A stretch of DNA of 64,000 nucleotides from an uncultured Pseudomonadota bacterium (GCA_903915625.1 CAIWTN010000151.1:37986-101985), one strand, 5' to 3'. Shown: positions 18,935-28,493, counted from the stretch's first letter. Notes: a model not told the origin generated them from the sequence alone. Made by a program: numbers and translations.

Positions 18935-20473
18935 ATGGTTGAGCGCATGATACGTCTAAATTTTCGATCGAAACTCATAATGTTGAGCGCCCTGAGCTTA
19001 ACCTTTATGGCCCCCTCTGTATTAGGGTACTCAACAGTCTATGACGTGGTCGGCTGGCCCTTACCTGATCTTGCTGGAATTAAGCCTAATATAGAGCTGG
19101 GCGATGATCCGGTCTACGGCAGACAAATATGCCCTCCATTGACCCGTCTCAACTTAGACGAAAAAAAATCAGAAGACTTACTTTTCAAGAGTGTTCGGCA
19201 GGAAGTTAATGGTGGCCAAACTAGCTGGATTTATGAATTGCGCACTGGGCTATACTGGTGGCGGGGCGAGCCATTGACCTCTAAAGAGGTGGCCAACTTT
19301 ATTCGTAACGAGCTTGCCACCGTAGTCGCGGTGCGCTCTGGTAATGTTTGGAGCGTGAAGGACTTTGAGGTGTCCGCAACGGGGGCGCAAACAGTCAAAG
19401 TCCAATTTCAAGGCACCCCAGCTTTTGGCCCATACATCTTTAACGGCGTCCCGTTTTTCCGCCAGATAGATAGTAGTGCGCAGGATAGTGGCATACGCTT
19501 TGAGTGTGTTGGTCTTTACCAGCCCCAACTTGCCCCTTGGGGGTTGGCGTTGCGGCCCACCGCGCGCTACAAATCACATCGTAGCATGCCAGAATTAGAC
19601 CTTTATCCCGCTAGCCCAAACCCTGCCAGTAAGCACCAGCATTCAATGGTTGTGCGAGTAGCTGGTAATGTTACCAGCAATCCGGCGACAAGGCCGCCGG
19701 ATGCGAATGTTAGCTGTTCGCACATGATTGATCTGCCAAACCTCCTGATGATTGTATGGGACAAGCGAAGTCCAGTGGCAAGTAGGGTTGAGTTCAGGCG
19801 GGCGGTAACCCAACTTATGCCTCGGTCCGCTTTGGCAAGTGCCGGAGCTGCCTCTCTGGCAGAAGCTGCGGCCTCACCAGTACCCCGCAATCATCCAGGC
19901 TACGATTCTCGGCTAGCATTTCAGGGATTTGATCTGCGCGCGGCATCCTTGGCTTTAAATAAGTTAGGATTCCGGCGTCCTAGTGCTAGAGAGCCGCGGC
20001 TCAATGAGCTCGGAGAGCCACTTAGGTTGGTCTTGTTGACCCAAAATAAGACGCCCGGCCTAGCAGAAAAGGTGATTTTAGATTCATTTTCTGCCGTGGG
20101 TATAAGTGTCGAAGTTAAATCAGAATTGGCAGACGGTGAGCGTGTTGATGGAATGCTGGCTAACTTTGCCGTAGATTGGCCACGCGTGAGTTACATGCCA
20201 TATTTTCATTCCGGTGCGACGGCTCATTGGCCAGTCCACCCTGTAGTCGATAAAAACATCGACCGAGACCTTGAAAAGTATGCAAGCTCAATTACTTACG
20301 CTAAACCGGACTGGAGCCTCTTGGGGGCTGTTCAGCGTCATTTGGTAGAGCTGGAACCCGCTACTGTGATTTTGCAACAGAAAGCCTGCATAGACAACAC
20401 GGTGGGTTTCAAGTTAGCCAAGGGCAGTATCAGTCAGAGAAATCCTGACTGGTTCCGGCAGTTGCTTTTTTGA
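18935..20473 (+). CDS. ABC transporter substrate-binding protein, peptide/SBP_bac_5-like
   Basis: Signal peptide; YELRTGLYWWRGEPLTSKEVANFI resembles the conserved SBP_bac_5 region. Confidence 0.75.
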   Translation: MVERMIRLNFRSKLIMLSALSLTFMAPSVLGYSTVYDVVGWPLPDLAGIKPNIELGDDPVYGRQICPPLTRLNLDEKKSEDLLFKSVRQEVNGGQTSWIYELRTGLYWWRGEPLTSKEVANFIRNELATVVAVRSGNVWSVKDFEVSATGAQTVKVQFQGTPAFGPYIFNGVPFFRQIDSSAQDSGIRFECVGLYQPQLAPWGLALRPTARYKSHRSMPELDLYPASPNPASKHQHSMVVRVAGNVTSNPATRPPDANVSCSHMIDLPNLLMIVWDKRSPVASRVEFRRAVTQLMPRSALASAGAASLAEAAASPVPRNHPGYDSRLAFQGFDLRAASLALNKLGFRRPSAREPRLNELGEPLRLVLLTQNKTPGLAEKVILDSFSAVGISVEVKSELADGERVDGMLANFAVDWPRVSYMPYFHSGATAHWPVHPVVDKNIDRDLEKYASSITYAKPDWSLLGAVQRHLVELEPATVILQQKACIDNTVGFKLAKGSISQRNPDWFRQLLF

Positions 20474-20536
20474 GTGACTGTTGCTACCCCTGCCTTCACT
20501 ACGGCGAGGCACTGAAGAATATTAGAGAGGATTCGC

Positions 20537-21322
20537 GTGATTGTGTTGAAATCTGATGCCGAGATTGTCGCAATGCGGGCAGCTGGGCGCTTGTCAGCGG
20601 ACCTTTTGGATTACATTGAGGACTTTGTAAAGCCTGGGGTCACCACGCTGGAGCTAGATGAGCTCGCGCATGCCTACACTTTAAAGCACGGAGGGATCCC
20701 TGCGCCTTTGAATTACAAAGGTTTTCCCAAATCGATTTGCACTTCGGTTAATGAAGTCGTCTGTCACGGAATTCCCAATGCCAAGCAAAAGCTCAAGGAT
20801 GGCGACATCATCAATATCGATGTCACATCTATTGTAGATGGCTTTTTTGGTGACACCTCAAGGATGTTCTACGTTGGGAAGAATGTTTCGCCCATAGCGC
20901 GCAAGTTAAGTGAGTGCGCGCAGATTAGTTTATTGCGGGGCATTGCGGCCGTACGTGACGGAGCTCGTACCGGAGACATTGGTGCGACGATACAGACATA
21001 TGCTGAATCACAAGGCTTTAGCGTGGTTCGGGAATTTGTCGGTCACGGTATAGGTCGCACTTTCCATGAAGACCCGCAAATTTTGCATTATGGTCAAAAA
21101 GGTAAAGGGACCCGTCTAGGACCAGGGATGGTATTTACCATTGAGCCGATGATCAATCAGGGCCATTGGAAGACCAAAGTTTTACGTGATGGATGGACAG
21201 CGGTGACTATAGACGGAAGTCTTTCGGCCCAGTGGGAGCACACCATTGCTATTAAAAGTGATGGCGAGGTAGTTATCCTCACAGAATCAGAACGCGAAAT
21301 CGCTGCAAGACCTAAAATTTAG
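20537..21322 (+). CDS. map: methionine aminopeptidase type I
   Basis: KGFPKSICTSVNEVVCHGIPN, DGDIINIDVTSIVDGFFGDTSRMF, VREFVGHGIGRTFHEDPQ, FTIEPMI. Confidence 0.98.
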   Translation: MIVLKSDAEIVAMRAAGRLSADLLDYIEDFVKPGVTTLELDELAHAYTLKHGGIPAPLNYKGFPKSICTSVNEVVCHGIPNAKQKLKDGDIINIDVTSIVDGFFGDTSRMFYVGKNVSPIARKLSECAQISLLRGIAAVRDGARTGDIGATIQTYAESQGFSVVREFVGHGIGRTFHEDPQILHYGQKGKGTRLGPGMVFTIEPMINQGHWKTKVLRDGWTAVTIDGSLSAQWEHTIAIKSDGEVVILTESEREIAARPKI

Positions 21323-21618
21323 TCATCAAGATCATCTGTTGCTAGAAGGTCCACATAGAGATCTAGTTCGTCAGCATAGACCACATTCGGCTCATTGAGT
21401 CGCAAGCGTAGGTTTGAGATTCTAGTCATAAGCTCTTGCCGGAGCTCATCCTGACTGAAGTTGTCGACTAAGCCGCGGTCCATTAAAGCGGCACTTGTCT
21501 TCGATAAATCTCTTAGCATGGTCTCGGCCATGCTGAGCCGAAGACTTCGCAGGCTCACAAGTTGCTCTAAAGTGGACTTGTCGAAAGGATGTTCAAACAC
21601 AACGTTGGCCATTTCCAT
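21319..21618 (-). CDS. hypothetical protein
   Basis: 99-aa ORF convergent with map, 4-nt overlap. Confidence 0.5.
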   Translation of the reverse strand: MEMANVVFEHPFDKSTLEQLVSLRSLRLSMAETMLRDLSKTSAALMDRGLVDNFSQDELRQELMTRISNLRLRLNEPNVVYADELDLYVDLLATDDLDD

Positions 21619-21761
21619 GGGAGTCGGTCCTATTGTCAGCAGCAGTAAGAGAGCTTTCAGCCTGGCCCGTGTAGCGAGCCGTTACATCCGGTATAAGCAA
21701 GCTCCATGCCACAATAGATAATTTGCAAACCATTGAATTTATTGGCAGGAGTTGTGTCGAT

Positions 21762-22265
21762 CTATTGGTCAGATGGCTTGAAAGCAGTTGCTTCAATAGT
21801 TTCACCGCTAACCCAGGCTAGGCCTTTCCACCCTACCCTCTCTATATCGTCAAGTTGCTGCGACTTAAAGGGGACTGCATAGTGCAGGACGCCTCTAAAA
21901 TGGGTGACCCTGTCTAGTTTGATCTCCGTGCCGATGGCGATCTTGCCAATCTCGTGTCGGTGATACATATCCAAAAAATACACCGGTACAGCATCTGTGA
22001 AGCGGACCTTGCCCTGTGGATTTTTCCCTGTAATTTTCCAAGCATACTGCTCATGTCGCAGGGGCAGAGCATAAGCTGCCGCAACCAGCATGGGATCGCG
22101 TGGCTTCACTTTCGGCGGCATGGGATGGGTGTTAAAGTGGGTGTGTCCACCACTTTCAGGCTGTGATTTTGATTTGGTAGTTGAAGACTGTCCTTGAGCT
22201 GACGATGCGCCACCAATGCTTAGCATCAAACTGAATAGTATGCCGGCCGTGCTTCGCATGACCAT
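21762..22265 (-). CDS. hypothetical exported protein
   Basis: N-terminal signal peptide MVMRSTAGILFSLMLSIGGASSAQG. Confidence 0.6.
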   Translation of the reverse strand: MVMRSTAGILFSLMLSIGGASSAQGQSSTTKSKSQPESGGHTHFNTHPMPPKVKPRDPMLVAAAYALPLRHEQYAWKITGKNPQGKVRFTDAVPVYFLDMYHRHEIGKIAIGTEIKLDRVTHFRGVLHYAVPFKSQQLDDIERVGWKGLAWVSGETIEATAFKPSDQ

Positions 22266-22314
22266 TCTCCCATGATTTTGATATCACAGGTATCGGTCAC
22301 AATTGGCCTAGGCT

Positions 22315-22536
22315 TTAACCCAGGAGCACGTCCTTGATCTCAGGAAAGTGTTCCTTCAGTATCGGAACGATGCCATTAAAGAGGGTTATGGAGCTGGAGG
22401 GGCAACCTGAGCATCCTCCGTACATTCGCAATGTGACGACTCCGTCGTCTACATCGAGCAATTCACAGCCACCGGCGTGAAGTTGTAGCTGGGGGTTGAT
22501 CTCGTTTTCTATGATTTCTTTAATTTTTTCTATCAT
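22315..22536 (-). CDS. NifU C-terminal-domain-like Fe-S scaffold
   Basis: INPQLQLHAGGCELLDVDDGVVTLRMYGGCSGCPSSSITL (CxxC). Confidence 0.92.
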   Translation of the reverse strand: MIEKIKEIIENEINPQLQLHAGGCELLDVDDGVVTLRMYGGCSGCPSSSITLFNGIVPILKEHFPEIKDVLLG

Positions 22537-22604
22537 TTTGAAGCTCGATTGGTTCGTTTCAATAAAGAACTTTTACTTCAAAACCTTCTCGTTCGACAAT
22601 CCCC

Positions 22605-22751
22605 TTATCGGAAGATTCCGCGAGAAGCTGAAACAACCAATAAAATCAACATTATAAATCCGGAATATAGCCAAATTCGATGGTCGTTGCGGTAGCTAAC
22701 TGCTGATCCTAGGAGAACTCTACGTAAACGCTCGACAAGTGGGCGGTTCAT
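22605..22751 (-). CDS. 48-aa putative membrane protein, ATGA-coupled to ctaB
   Basis: ATG (22749-22751) overlaps ctaB TGA (22748-22750); MNRPLVERLRRVLLGSAVSYRNDHRIWLYSGFIMLILLVVSASRGIFR, one TM segment. Only seen within the longer track ORF 22605..22925. Confidence 0.5.
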   Translation of the reverse strand: MNRPLVERLRRVLLGSAVSYRNDHRIWLYSGFIMLILLVVSASRGIFR

Positions 22752-23749
22752 GATAAGCCACCTAGCAATCTGTCTAGTGTTAAGCCGCCAAATACCGCAA
22801 ACAAATATAAGCAAGAGTAGTGAAATAAGGGCATCGCGGCTTCGTTGGAGTGTGCTCGGTAAAGTACCCAGGCCTTCCAGCAGAAATACAAGGTGGATGC
22901 CATACCTACCACCAGATAAAGCCATCCTGCCGCGCCAAAAAAGTAAAGCGCCCCAACCGCCGGAATGAGAGTCAGAGTGTAGAGAAAAATGTGAAGTCTC
23001 GTGACTTCATCTCCTCTGGTAACTGGCAGCATTGGGATATTAGCAGCGGCATAGTCTCGTTGATATTTGATTGCAAGAGCCCAAAAGTGCGGGGGGGTCC
23101 ACAGAAAGATGACTGCAAATAGGACCCATGCTGGCCAGCCGATGTTACCAGTCGCTGCGGCCCAACCGATGAGTGGCCCGACGGCACCAGCAGCACCGCC
23201 GATCACGATATTTTGATCGGTGTAACGCTTTAGGCACAGGGTGTAACCAAGCACGTAGAAGGCATTGGCCAGAAAGGCCACGCACGCAGCCAGCGGAGTG
23301 GTCCAAATGAAAAGTATGACAAGGGATGCTACTGCCAGTACTGAGCCGAAGACCAATGCTGCTAGTGGTGAAACCTGACCCGAAGGCACTGGTCTGCCAC
23401 GCGTGCGGTTCATAACTACATCTAAATCAGCATCCAGCAGGTGATTAAACACTGCTGACGAGGCTGCCGAAAGAAAAGTTCCGACTATTGTAGCCAGCAT
23501 TAGTGTGAAGCCAGGTAGCTCTGGGGATGCCAGCAGTAATGCTGGAACTAGGGTGACCACAACCAACAGTGAAATCGTCGGTTTAGTTAGGGGTAGAAAA
23601 TTGCGCCACGCGAAGTTTACAGATTCTACAGGCGTTGAAATTTCTACTGGTTGCACGTTTTGATGTCCTTTTCTCTGACCCAATACAGGCAATGTGGTCC
23701 AAAGTAGGAGACCAATCATTGCTGCCGCAATTGCTACGATATGCCACAC
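22748..23749 (-). CDS. ctaB: protoheme IX farnesyltransferase (heme O synthase)
   Basis: LTKPTISLLVV, NHLLDADLDVVMNRTRGRPVPSG, TDQNIVIGGAAGAVGPLIGW, DYAAANIPMLPVTRG. Confidence 0.95.
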   Translation of the reverse strand: MWHIVAIAAAMIGLLLWTTLPVLGQRKGHQNVQPVEISTPVESVNFAWRNFLPLTKPTISLLVVVTLVPALLLASPELPGFTLMLATIVGTFLSAASSAVFNHLLDADLDVVMNRTRGRPVPSGQVSPLAALVFGSVLAVASLVILFIWTTPLAACVAFLANAFYVLGYTLCLKRYTDQNIVIGGAAGAVGPLIGWAAATGNIGWPAWVLFAVIFLWTPPHFWALAIKYQRDYAAANIPMLPVTRGDEVTRLHIFLYTLTLIPAVGALYFFGAAGWLYLVVGMASTLYFCWKAWVLYRAHSNEAAMPLFHYSCLYLFAVFGGLTLDRLLGGLS

Positions 23750-23828
23750 TTCTAGGAAAGCAAGCGATGGCCAAGGCTAGCCCTAGTAGTTTGATAGGAT
23801 AAGATGGCATCTATCCAAGCGAAGATTC

Positions 23829-23856
23829 CAATACCTGGCAAAGTCGCCAGGTATTG
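23829..23856. terminator. perfect 11-bp stem, 6-nt loop hairpin; possible terminator or mRNA processing element
   Basis: CAATACCTGGC-AAAGTC-GCCAGGTATTG, directly downstream of the stop of 23858..23998 on the minus strand; no T-tract follows on that strand. Confidence 0.5.
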
Positions 23857-23857
23857 A

Positions 23858-23998
23858 CTACCAGCGCGGGGTCCAACCAACCCAAATTGGGAAAAATACG
23901 CAGAGGTAGAAGAGGGCCGGGAAGACCACCATCACAACCGCTAAGCTAATCCAGCCAGCCGCTTCTTTACGCGGGTCACGCTGCGGTGTCAAAGCCAT
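23858..23998 (-). CDS. 46-aa small membrane protein
   Basis: MALTPQRDPRKEAAGWISLAVVMVVFPALFYLCVFFPIWVGWTPRW; GAGGG site 7 nt before ATG; one TM segment. Confidence 0.6.
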   Translation of the reverse strand: MALTPQRDPRKEAAGWISLAVVMVVFPALFYLCVFFPIWVGWTPRW

Positions 23999-24036
23999 AA
24001 CTATCCCTCGATTCCAAACGGTTACCTGTATTTTTA

Positions 24037-26406
24037 TCACGCTCCCTCAAAGGCAGCAAACCCCAAATCAAAGCCCGGCTCTTGCAATGGGGTCTTGATG
24101 CCACTTAGGCGGTCGTAGACTGTGACATTCCGCCACACGTTCTTGATGTATTCTCTGGTCTCCCCGAACGGGACAAGCTCCACAAATAAAAGGGAGTCTT
24201 CGTGTGAGCGGTGCTTGAGCCAGGCATCCATCGCGAACTCACCGGCATTATACCCACCATAAACTGCAGGCGAAAAGCCTTTGTAGTTTGAGTTCAACTG
24301 CTTGAGATAGTGGGTACCGATTCGGATATTAACGGCCGGGTCCTTTAGCTGTTCATCAAGGTGTTCAGCTGAAAGCCCAAGCTCTAGGGCATATTTTCTT
24401 GCTGTCGGATGGATGAGTTGCATAAGGCCAACGGCGTTTGCATGGCTTCGGATGTCGGGTGTGAAGCCACTCTCCTGGCGCGATATTCCCAGCAGGAGCG
24501 AACGAGGTAGTTCATTGCTGGCCGCATTTTGAGTGTACAGTTCAGTGTACGGTTGGGGAAAAAAGATCAGGAGCTGCTCCGGCCATTGATGCCAGAATTC
24601 AGGATTGTTTTTTGCAAGTCTGCTGGTGGTGCCGATTGCAGCTAAATAGGCCCCAGCACGATACTGGAGTCGACTAAGATACACAAATGCCGATAATGAT
24701 TCTTTAAATTGCAGTTTGTTAGTCATCTCGGCTTCCAGCTCGCTGACAGCGAGGCGCGCCATTCGATGTAATTTTGCAGCTACAAGGATTTCGGCTCTCG
24801 TCAGCAATCGCCCGAGTTCTGGAGAGGCCCGCAATGACTGTAAATGGAAGTCTTTGCGCTCGGCCAGGACGGGTGCCAGGTTATCAATGTCGCCGATTAC
24901 CTTTTGCCAGTCCGCTTTGGTAGCGAGCTTGGCCTCTTCGGCTGCAATCGTTGAATAATAGCTTAATGGAGATTGGGTCATCAAAGCCGTGATAGCTAGC
25001 TCGGCTTCTGTTTTGCGTCCCTGTTTCTCCAGGCAGCGAGCGATCCAAAAGCTAGCCGCAATGCGTTGGGATTCGTCCGGACTATTCGCCAGAACCCTCT
25101 GCCAATGCTTCTGAGCACTAGCGAAATTACCGTCTAAGTATTCATAGACCCCAGCTGCCCAAGCAAGTCTATCTCGCCACTCAATCGATAGATCGGGTGT
25201 CTTTAATGCCAGCGTTGTCAGTGACGCGGCGCTAGCAAATTGACGCTGTTCCACTAGGATTCTGGAGGCAAGAGTATGATATGCGTCTACGGTAAGAGAT
25301 GCCAATTGATCTCGCTGGCCCTTTTTCAGCTGCCTACGATGGGTCCTGGTATCCTGAGCCCGATTAATTCCCATTTGAGCAAAGATTTTTGCATTCTCAA
25401 GGTCGCCTATTAAAGCGCGGTATCTGGAAGCCCATAAAGTCTCGTCGATGCGTCTTAAGCTCATCGCAACAGAAGAGTCCAAGCCAAGACCTGCCGGAGT
25501 CACTCCTGGATTATCCCAAAGTGCCACCAGATCTGAGTAAGTATCGGCAGCTTCGATGCGGTGCCCATTTGCCCGTTGAAGTGTTGCGCAGCGACCAGCA
25601 GCCTCGACTGCGAGACTTTGTGTCGCAACCTTCTTACCGAGTGTGGCATAGGCCGCTTTATAGGTCTGTATGGCTGCGGCCACATTACGTCCGCAAATAT
25701 GGGTGGTTAATGCCAGCCAATATTGCTGGATGGTCGGAGCTAAAGTGTCTCGCCACTGCGTCCACGCCGCATCTTTACTGGATAGGCAATATCCAGCCGC
25801 CGTCTTGATCAAAAGGGGGTCGCTGGAGGGAATGCCCGGTTGTGATGGCATCTCTCCTTTTTGGCTGGGTGGTGACACGACTTCTGTCTTAAGCCATTTT
25901 GAGACTAGGGCTCGCAACTGAGGCTTCAAGGCCACATCGGTAGTTAGCCCTGCATCGGTCATGTATGGGCTGACTGTCCCATTTTTGGATTCCGCAATCA
26001 ACAGTCGGGCCATCACAGTTGGGTCGACCACCTTGCCTAATTGCTCTGCGTAGGCCCGCACCCATCCCTCGAAGGCCATTTTCCCAAACGCGCCGCGGCT
26101 TTGGATTAGAGCGTCGTACCAGACTTTTACAGTGCTATTGGTATCACCTTGAGTTTGGCGTTCCTGTGCAACAAGGATTGCATGGACATCTTGCACCGCA
26201 TGATTCAGAGCCGCGCGGTTCCCAGTCACTAATTCTAAGGCCTTGAGGTCTGAGTCTGGTGATTTGTCTTTGACATGGCTCGCAGTATAGGGTGCCGTTT
26301 CTTTAGCCTCAATATCGTCATCGTTCGGTGCATCTGTTGTGTTACAGCTTGGTAACAATAGCCATGCACTCGAGACTGTTATCGATAATAAAAGTTTGAA
26401 CCTCAT
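24037..26406 (-). CDS. lytic transglycosylase with N-terminal helical repeats, lipoprotein (Slt-like)
   Basis: LLPSCNTT lipobox; LLLGISRQESGFTPDIRSHANAVGLMQLIHPTARKYA, YGGYNAGEFAMDAWL motifs. Confidence 0.93.
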   Translation of the reverse strand: MRFKLLLSITVSSAWLLLPSCNTTDAPNDDDIEAKETAPYTASHVKDKSPDSDLKALELVTGNRAALNHAVQDVHAILVAQERQTQGDTNSTVKVWYDALIQSRGAFGKMAFEGWVRAYAEQLGKVVDPTVMARLLIAESKNGTVSPYMTDAGLTTDVALKPQLRALVSKWLKTEVVSPPSQKGEMPSQPGIPSSDPLLIKTAAGYCLSSKDAAWTQWRDTLAPTIQQYWLALTTHICGRNVAAAIQTYKAAYATLGKKVATQSLAVEAAGRCATLQRANGHRIEAADTYSDLVALWDNPGVTPAGLGLDSSVAMSLRRIDETLWASRYRALIGDLENAKIFAQMGINRAQDTRTHRRQLKKGQRDQLASLTVDAYHTLASRILVEQRQFASAASLTTLALKTPDLSIEWRDRLAWAAGVYEYLDGNFASAQKHWQRVLANSPDESQRIAASFWIARCLEKQGRKTEAELAITALMTQSPLSYYSTIAAEEAKLATKADWQKVIGDIDNLAPVLAERKDFHLQSLRASPELGRLLTRAEILVAAKLHRMARLAVSELEAEMTNKLQFKESLSAFVYLSRLQYRAGAYLAAIGTTSRLAKNNPEFWHQWPEQLLIFFPQPYTELYTQNAASNELPRSLLLGISRQESGFTPDIRSHANAVGLMQLIHPTARKYALELGLSAEHLDEQLKDPAVNIRIGTHYLKQLNSNYKGFSPAVYGGYNAGEFAMDAWLKHRSHEDSLLFVELVPFGETREYIKNVWRNVTVYDRLSGIKTPLQEPGFDLGFAAFEGA

Positions 26407-26408
26407 AA

Positions 26409-27413
26409 CTACTCTTGCCTCCCGAAGGGCGTGTCGAGCGTAAACAGACGAGGCTTATCGTTAGCAAGAAGGACTAGTAGATTCCGGTTTATTCGCATAA
26501 GGCTTACTTTTTCGTTGTTTTCTAATGGTAATCGAAATCGGCGTCCCTGGCGTGATTTTGTCGAATATATTTCAACTATGTGATCGTCGAACAGATACCC
26601 ATGTTGTGAGTCAGTGATGGTCATGGCCACTAATTGGCGGCGCCCCTCAACGGGAATAGCCCGCTTGAGTTTACCTTCGTGAGAAATCCGCATCACAGCG
26701 TGATTTGTGTGGGCCACGAGTTCGTGTTTGGTAGACTGTATGTCCAAAATTCGTTGCTTCAGTCTTAGCATCACTTTCGGCGCGTTGTTTTTATCAGTAG
26801 TGTCTTGGGATAATAAAGTGTTGCGCTGTATGACCCATAAGCGGTGACGAAGGGGGTCGTAAAGTGCTCGATCCTGCTCGTTTAGTCCTTTTAAACTAAG
26901 CTGTGGCATGACGGTTTTGCCGTACCGATCGATTTGTACTAATTGTGTCGAGCGTAGGAGCCAGAAGTTGTCACCTGAGCCGGAAAAATTGAGAGTTTGG
27001 CCCGGCAATTTTAAGTCAAACTCCAAAACTCGCTTTGATGACCAGGCCACCTGATAAAGCCTCGTATCCGAGGCAGCAAATTCGCTGATTCCGTCTGAGC
27101 CTAGTCTGCGTAGGGAGCTGCTCTCTGGTGGATTTGGACTTTGAGTAAGCTGGAGGCGCTGCAAATTACTAGCAGGAATGTCCCAGTGCCAGATTGATGA
27201 CCTCCCAAGTATAGTCAAAGTGTCGAGTTGCTGAAAGTCGACATCATTGATCGGGGAATCCTTGAGCAGTGCGGCTTGCTGGTATGGGGGCAACCGGATT
27301 TCTCTTGCGGTTGCAAGCTCGATTTGGCTGGCGTGACTTAGTGTTGGGGAGCTTAGCAAGCTCCCCAAAAGAAGCAGGCGCTTAAAACCCAGATGGGACA
27401 TGAACCACCCCAC
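26409..27413 (-). CDS. hypothetical exported protein, likely beta-propeller-like
   Basis: Signal peptide and repeated short beta-rich segments; no motif recognised. Confidence 0.6.
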   Translation of the reverse strand: MGWFMSHLGFKRLLLLGSLLSSPTLSHASQIELATAREIRLPPYQQAALLKDSPINDVDFQQLDTLTILGRSSIWHWDIPASNLQRLQLTQSPNPPESSSLRRLGSDGISEFAASDTRLYQVAWSSKRVLEFDLKLPGQTLNFSGSGDNFWLLRSTQLVQIDRYGKTVMPQLSLKGLNEQDRALYDPLRHRLWVIQRNTLLSQDTTDKNNAPKVMLRLKQRILDIQSTKHELVAHTNHAVMRISHEGKLKRAIPVEGRRQLVAMTITDSQHGYLFDDHIVEIYSTKSRQGRRFRLPLENNEKVSLMRINRNLLVLLANDKPRLFTLDTPFGRQE

Positions 27414-27455
27414 AGTCAGACTTTTGCTTATCTGGAGATAAACTATCTTACTATA

Positions 27456-28490
27456 TTACGATGATGCTATCGCGTCGATGATTCTAGTGACCACTAAATC
27501 TTCGCTGAAGCGCTCGCTTTTGAGGAGATGGTCTGCTTCCTGACATAATCCCAGTGCCTTTTCGTAGGGCAGTGGGTTAGTCATGCGGCTCAGATATGGC
27601 TGGTATGTTTTCACTACAAAGGGGGGGACGTTCGCGGCCGTGGCTAAAGCCTGCGGCGACACCCCGCGCTCATTTGCAGCAGTTAATTTCAGGACGGTTC
27701 GGCAATGGTTAGCAAGCAGAGCCACAAGCGGCAGCGCTTTTTCGCCTCTCGCAATTAAGTTGGCGCTAAGCGCATATGCTTTTGCCCACTGCTTTTGGAT
27801 TAATAGTCGCTCGAGCTGTACAGACTCGTTTTCACGTAGAAGGCCAAGGTGGGGGGAGATTTCTGCAGCCCCCAGCGGCCCGGCGTTGGATCCAAATATG
27901 CAATGCAGACGCCTGAGCTCATTGTGATTTTTTGCGAGGTCGTCACCGTTAGCAGAAATCAATAATGGCGCCACTTCGGGCAACAATTTCAACCCGATCT
28001 GTTCAGCTAAGCTAGCAATCACTTGGGGTATTTCATTTGGCCAGGGGACAAAGCAAGGAACAAAAACTGCCTTTAGTTTGGTCAAGGCTGTCTTTAATGC
28101 AGCAGCTATTGAATCCCCCTGGTAGACAAAGCAAAGATGGTTGCCACTGAACTCTACGTCTCGTAGGCTCCCAAGGATTTTGCCCAAGCTTTTTGCCGCT
28201 TCGGTTCGTCTAACGAGATAAAAACTTGCTGGTTCGAAAAGCGATGCCTGTTGAGTCATCGCAGTTAACGTGGCTTCATTTATTGCCGTGGCTTCTAGAT
28301 TAGTCGTTGCCGCATGGCATGCCTTAGCCTGCTCTCGCAATAGGCGGGCAGTTTCATTTAGAAGCAGATCCGAAGTCCCATAAAGCACAATTAGACGAGG
28401 ACTTGTGGATAGTGATTTGCTGCTAAGTAAAGGCTTTATAGCGGCAACATGATCGCGAAAGGAGCCATGTTTAATGTACTTACTTGCCAC
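27456..28490 (-). CDS. holA: DNA polymerase III subunit delta
   Basis: LIVLYGTSDLLLNETARLL, overall HolA layout with C-terminal HCRTVLKL region. Confidence 0.82.
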   Translation of the reverse strand: MASKYIKHGSFRDHVAAIKPLLSSKSLSTSPRLIVLYGTSDLLLNETARLLREQAKACHAATTNLEATAINEATLTAMTQQASLFEPASFYLVRRTEAAKSLGKILGSLRDVEFSGNHLCFVYQGDSIAAALKTALTKLKAVFVPCFVPWPNEIPQVIASLAEQIGLKLLPEVAPLLISANGDDLAKNHNELRRLHCIFGSNAGPLGAAEISPHLGLLRENESVQLERLLIQKQWAKAYALSANLIARGEKALPLVALLANHCRTVLKLTAANERGVSPQALATAANVPPFVVKTYQPYLSRMTNPLPYEKALGLCQEADHLLKSERFSEDLVVTRIIDAIASS

Positions 28491-28493
28491 TAA

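Noticed and set aside
25389-25808. 139-aa ORF antisense to the lytic transglycosylase
   Set aside because: Shadow ORF opposite a clear CDS with no recognisable motif.
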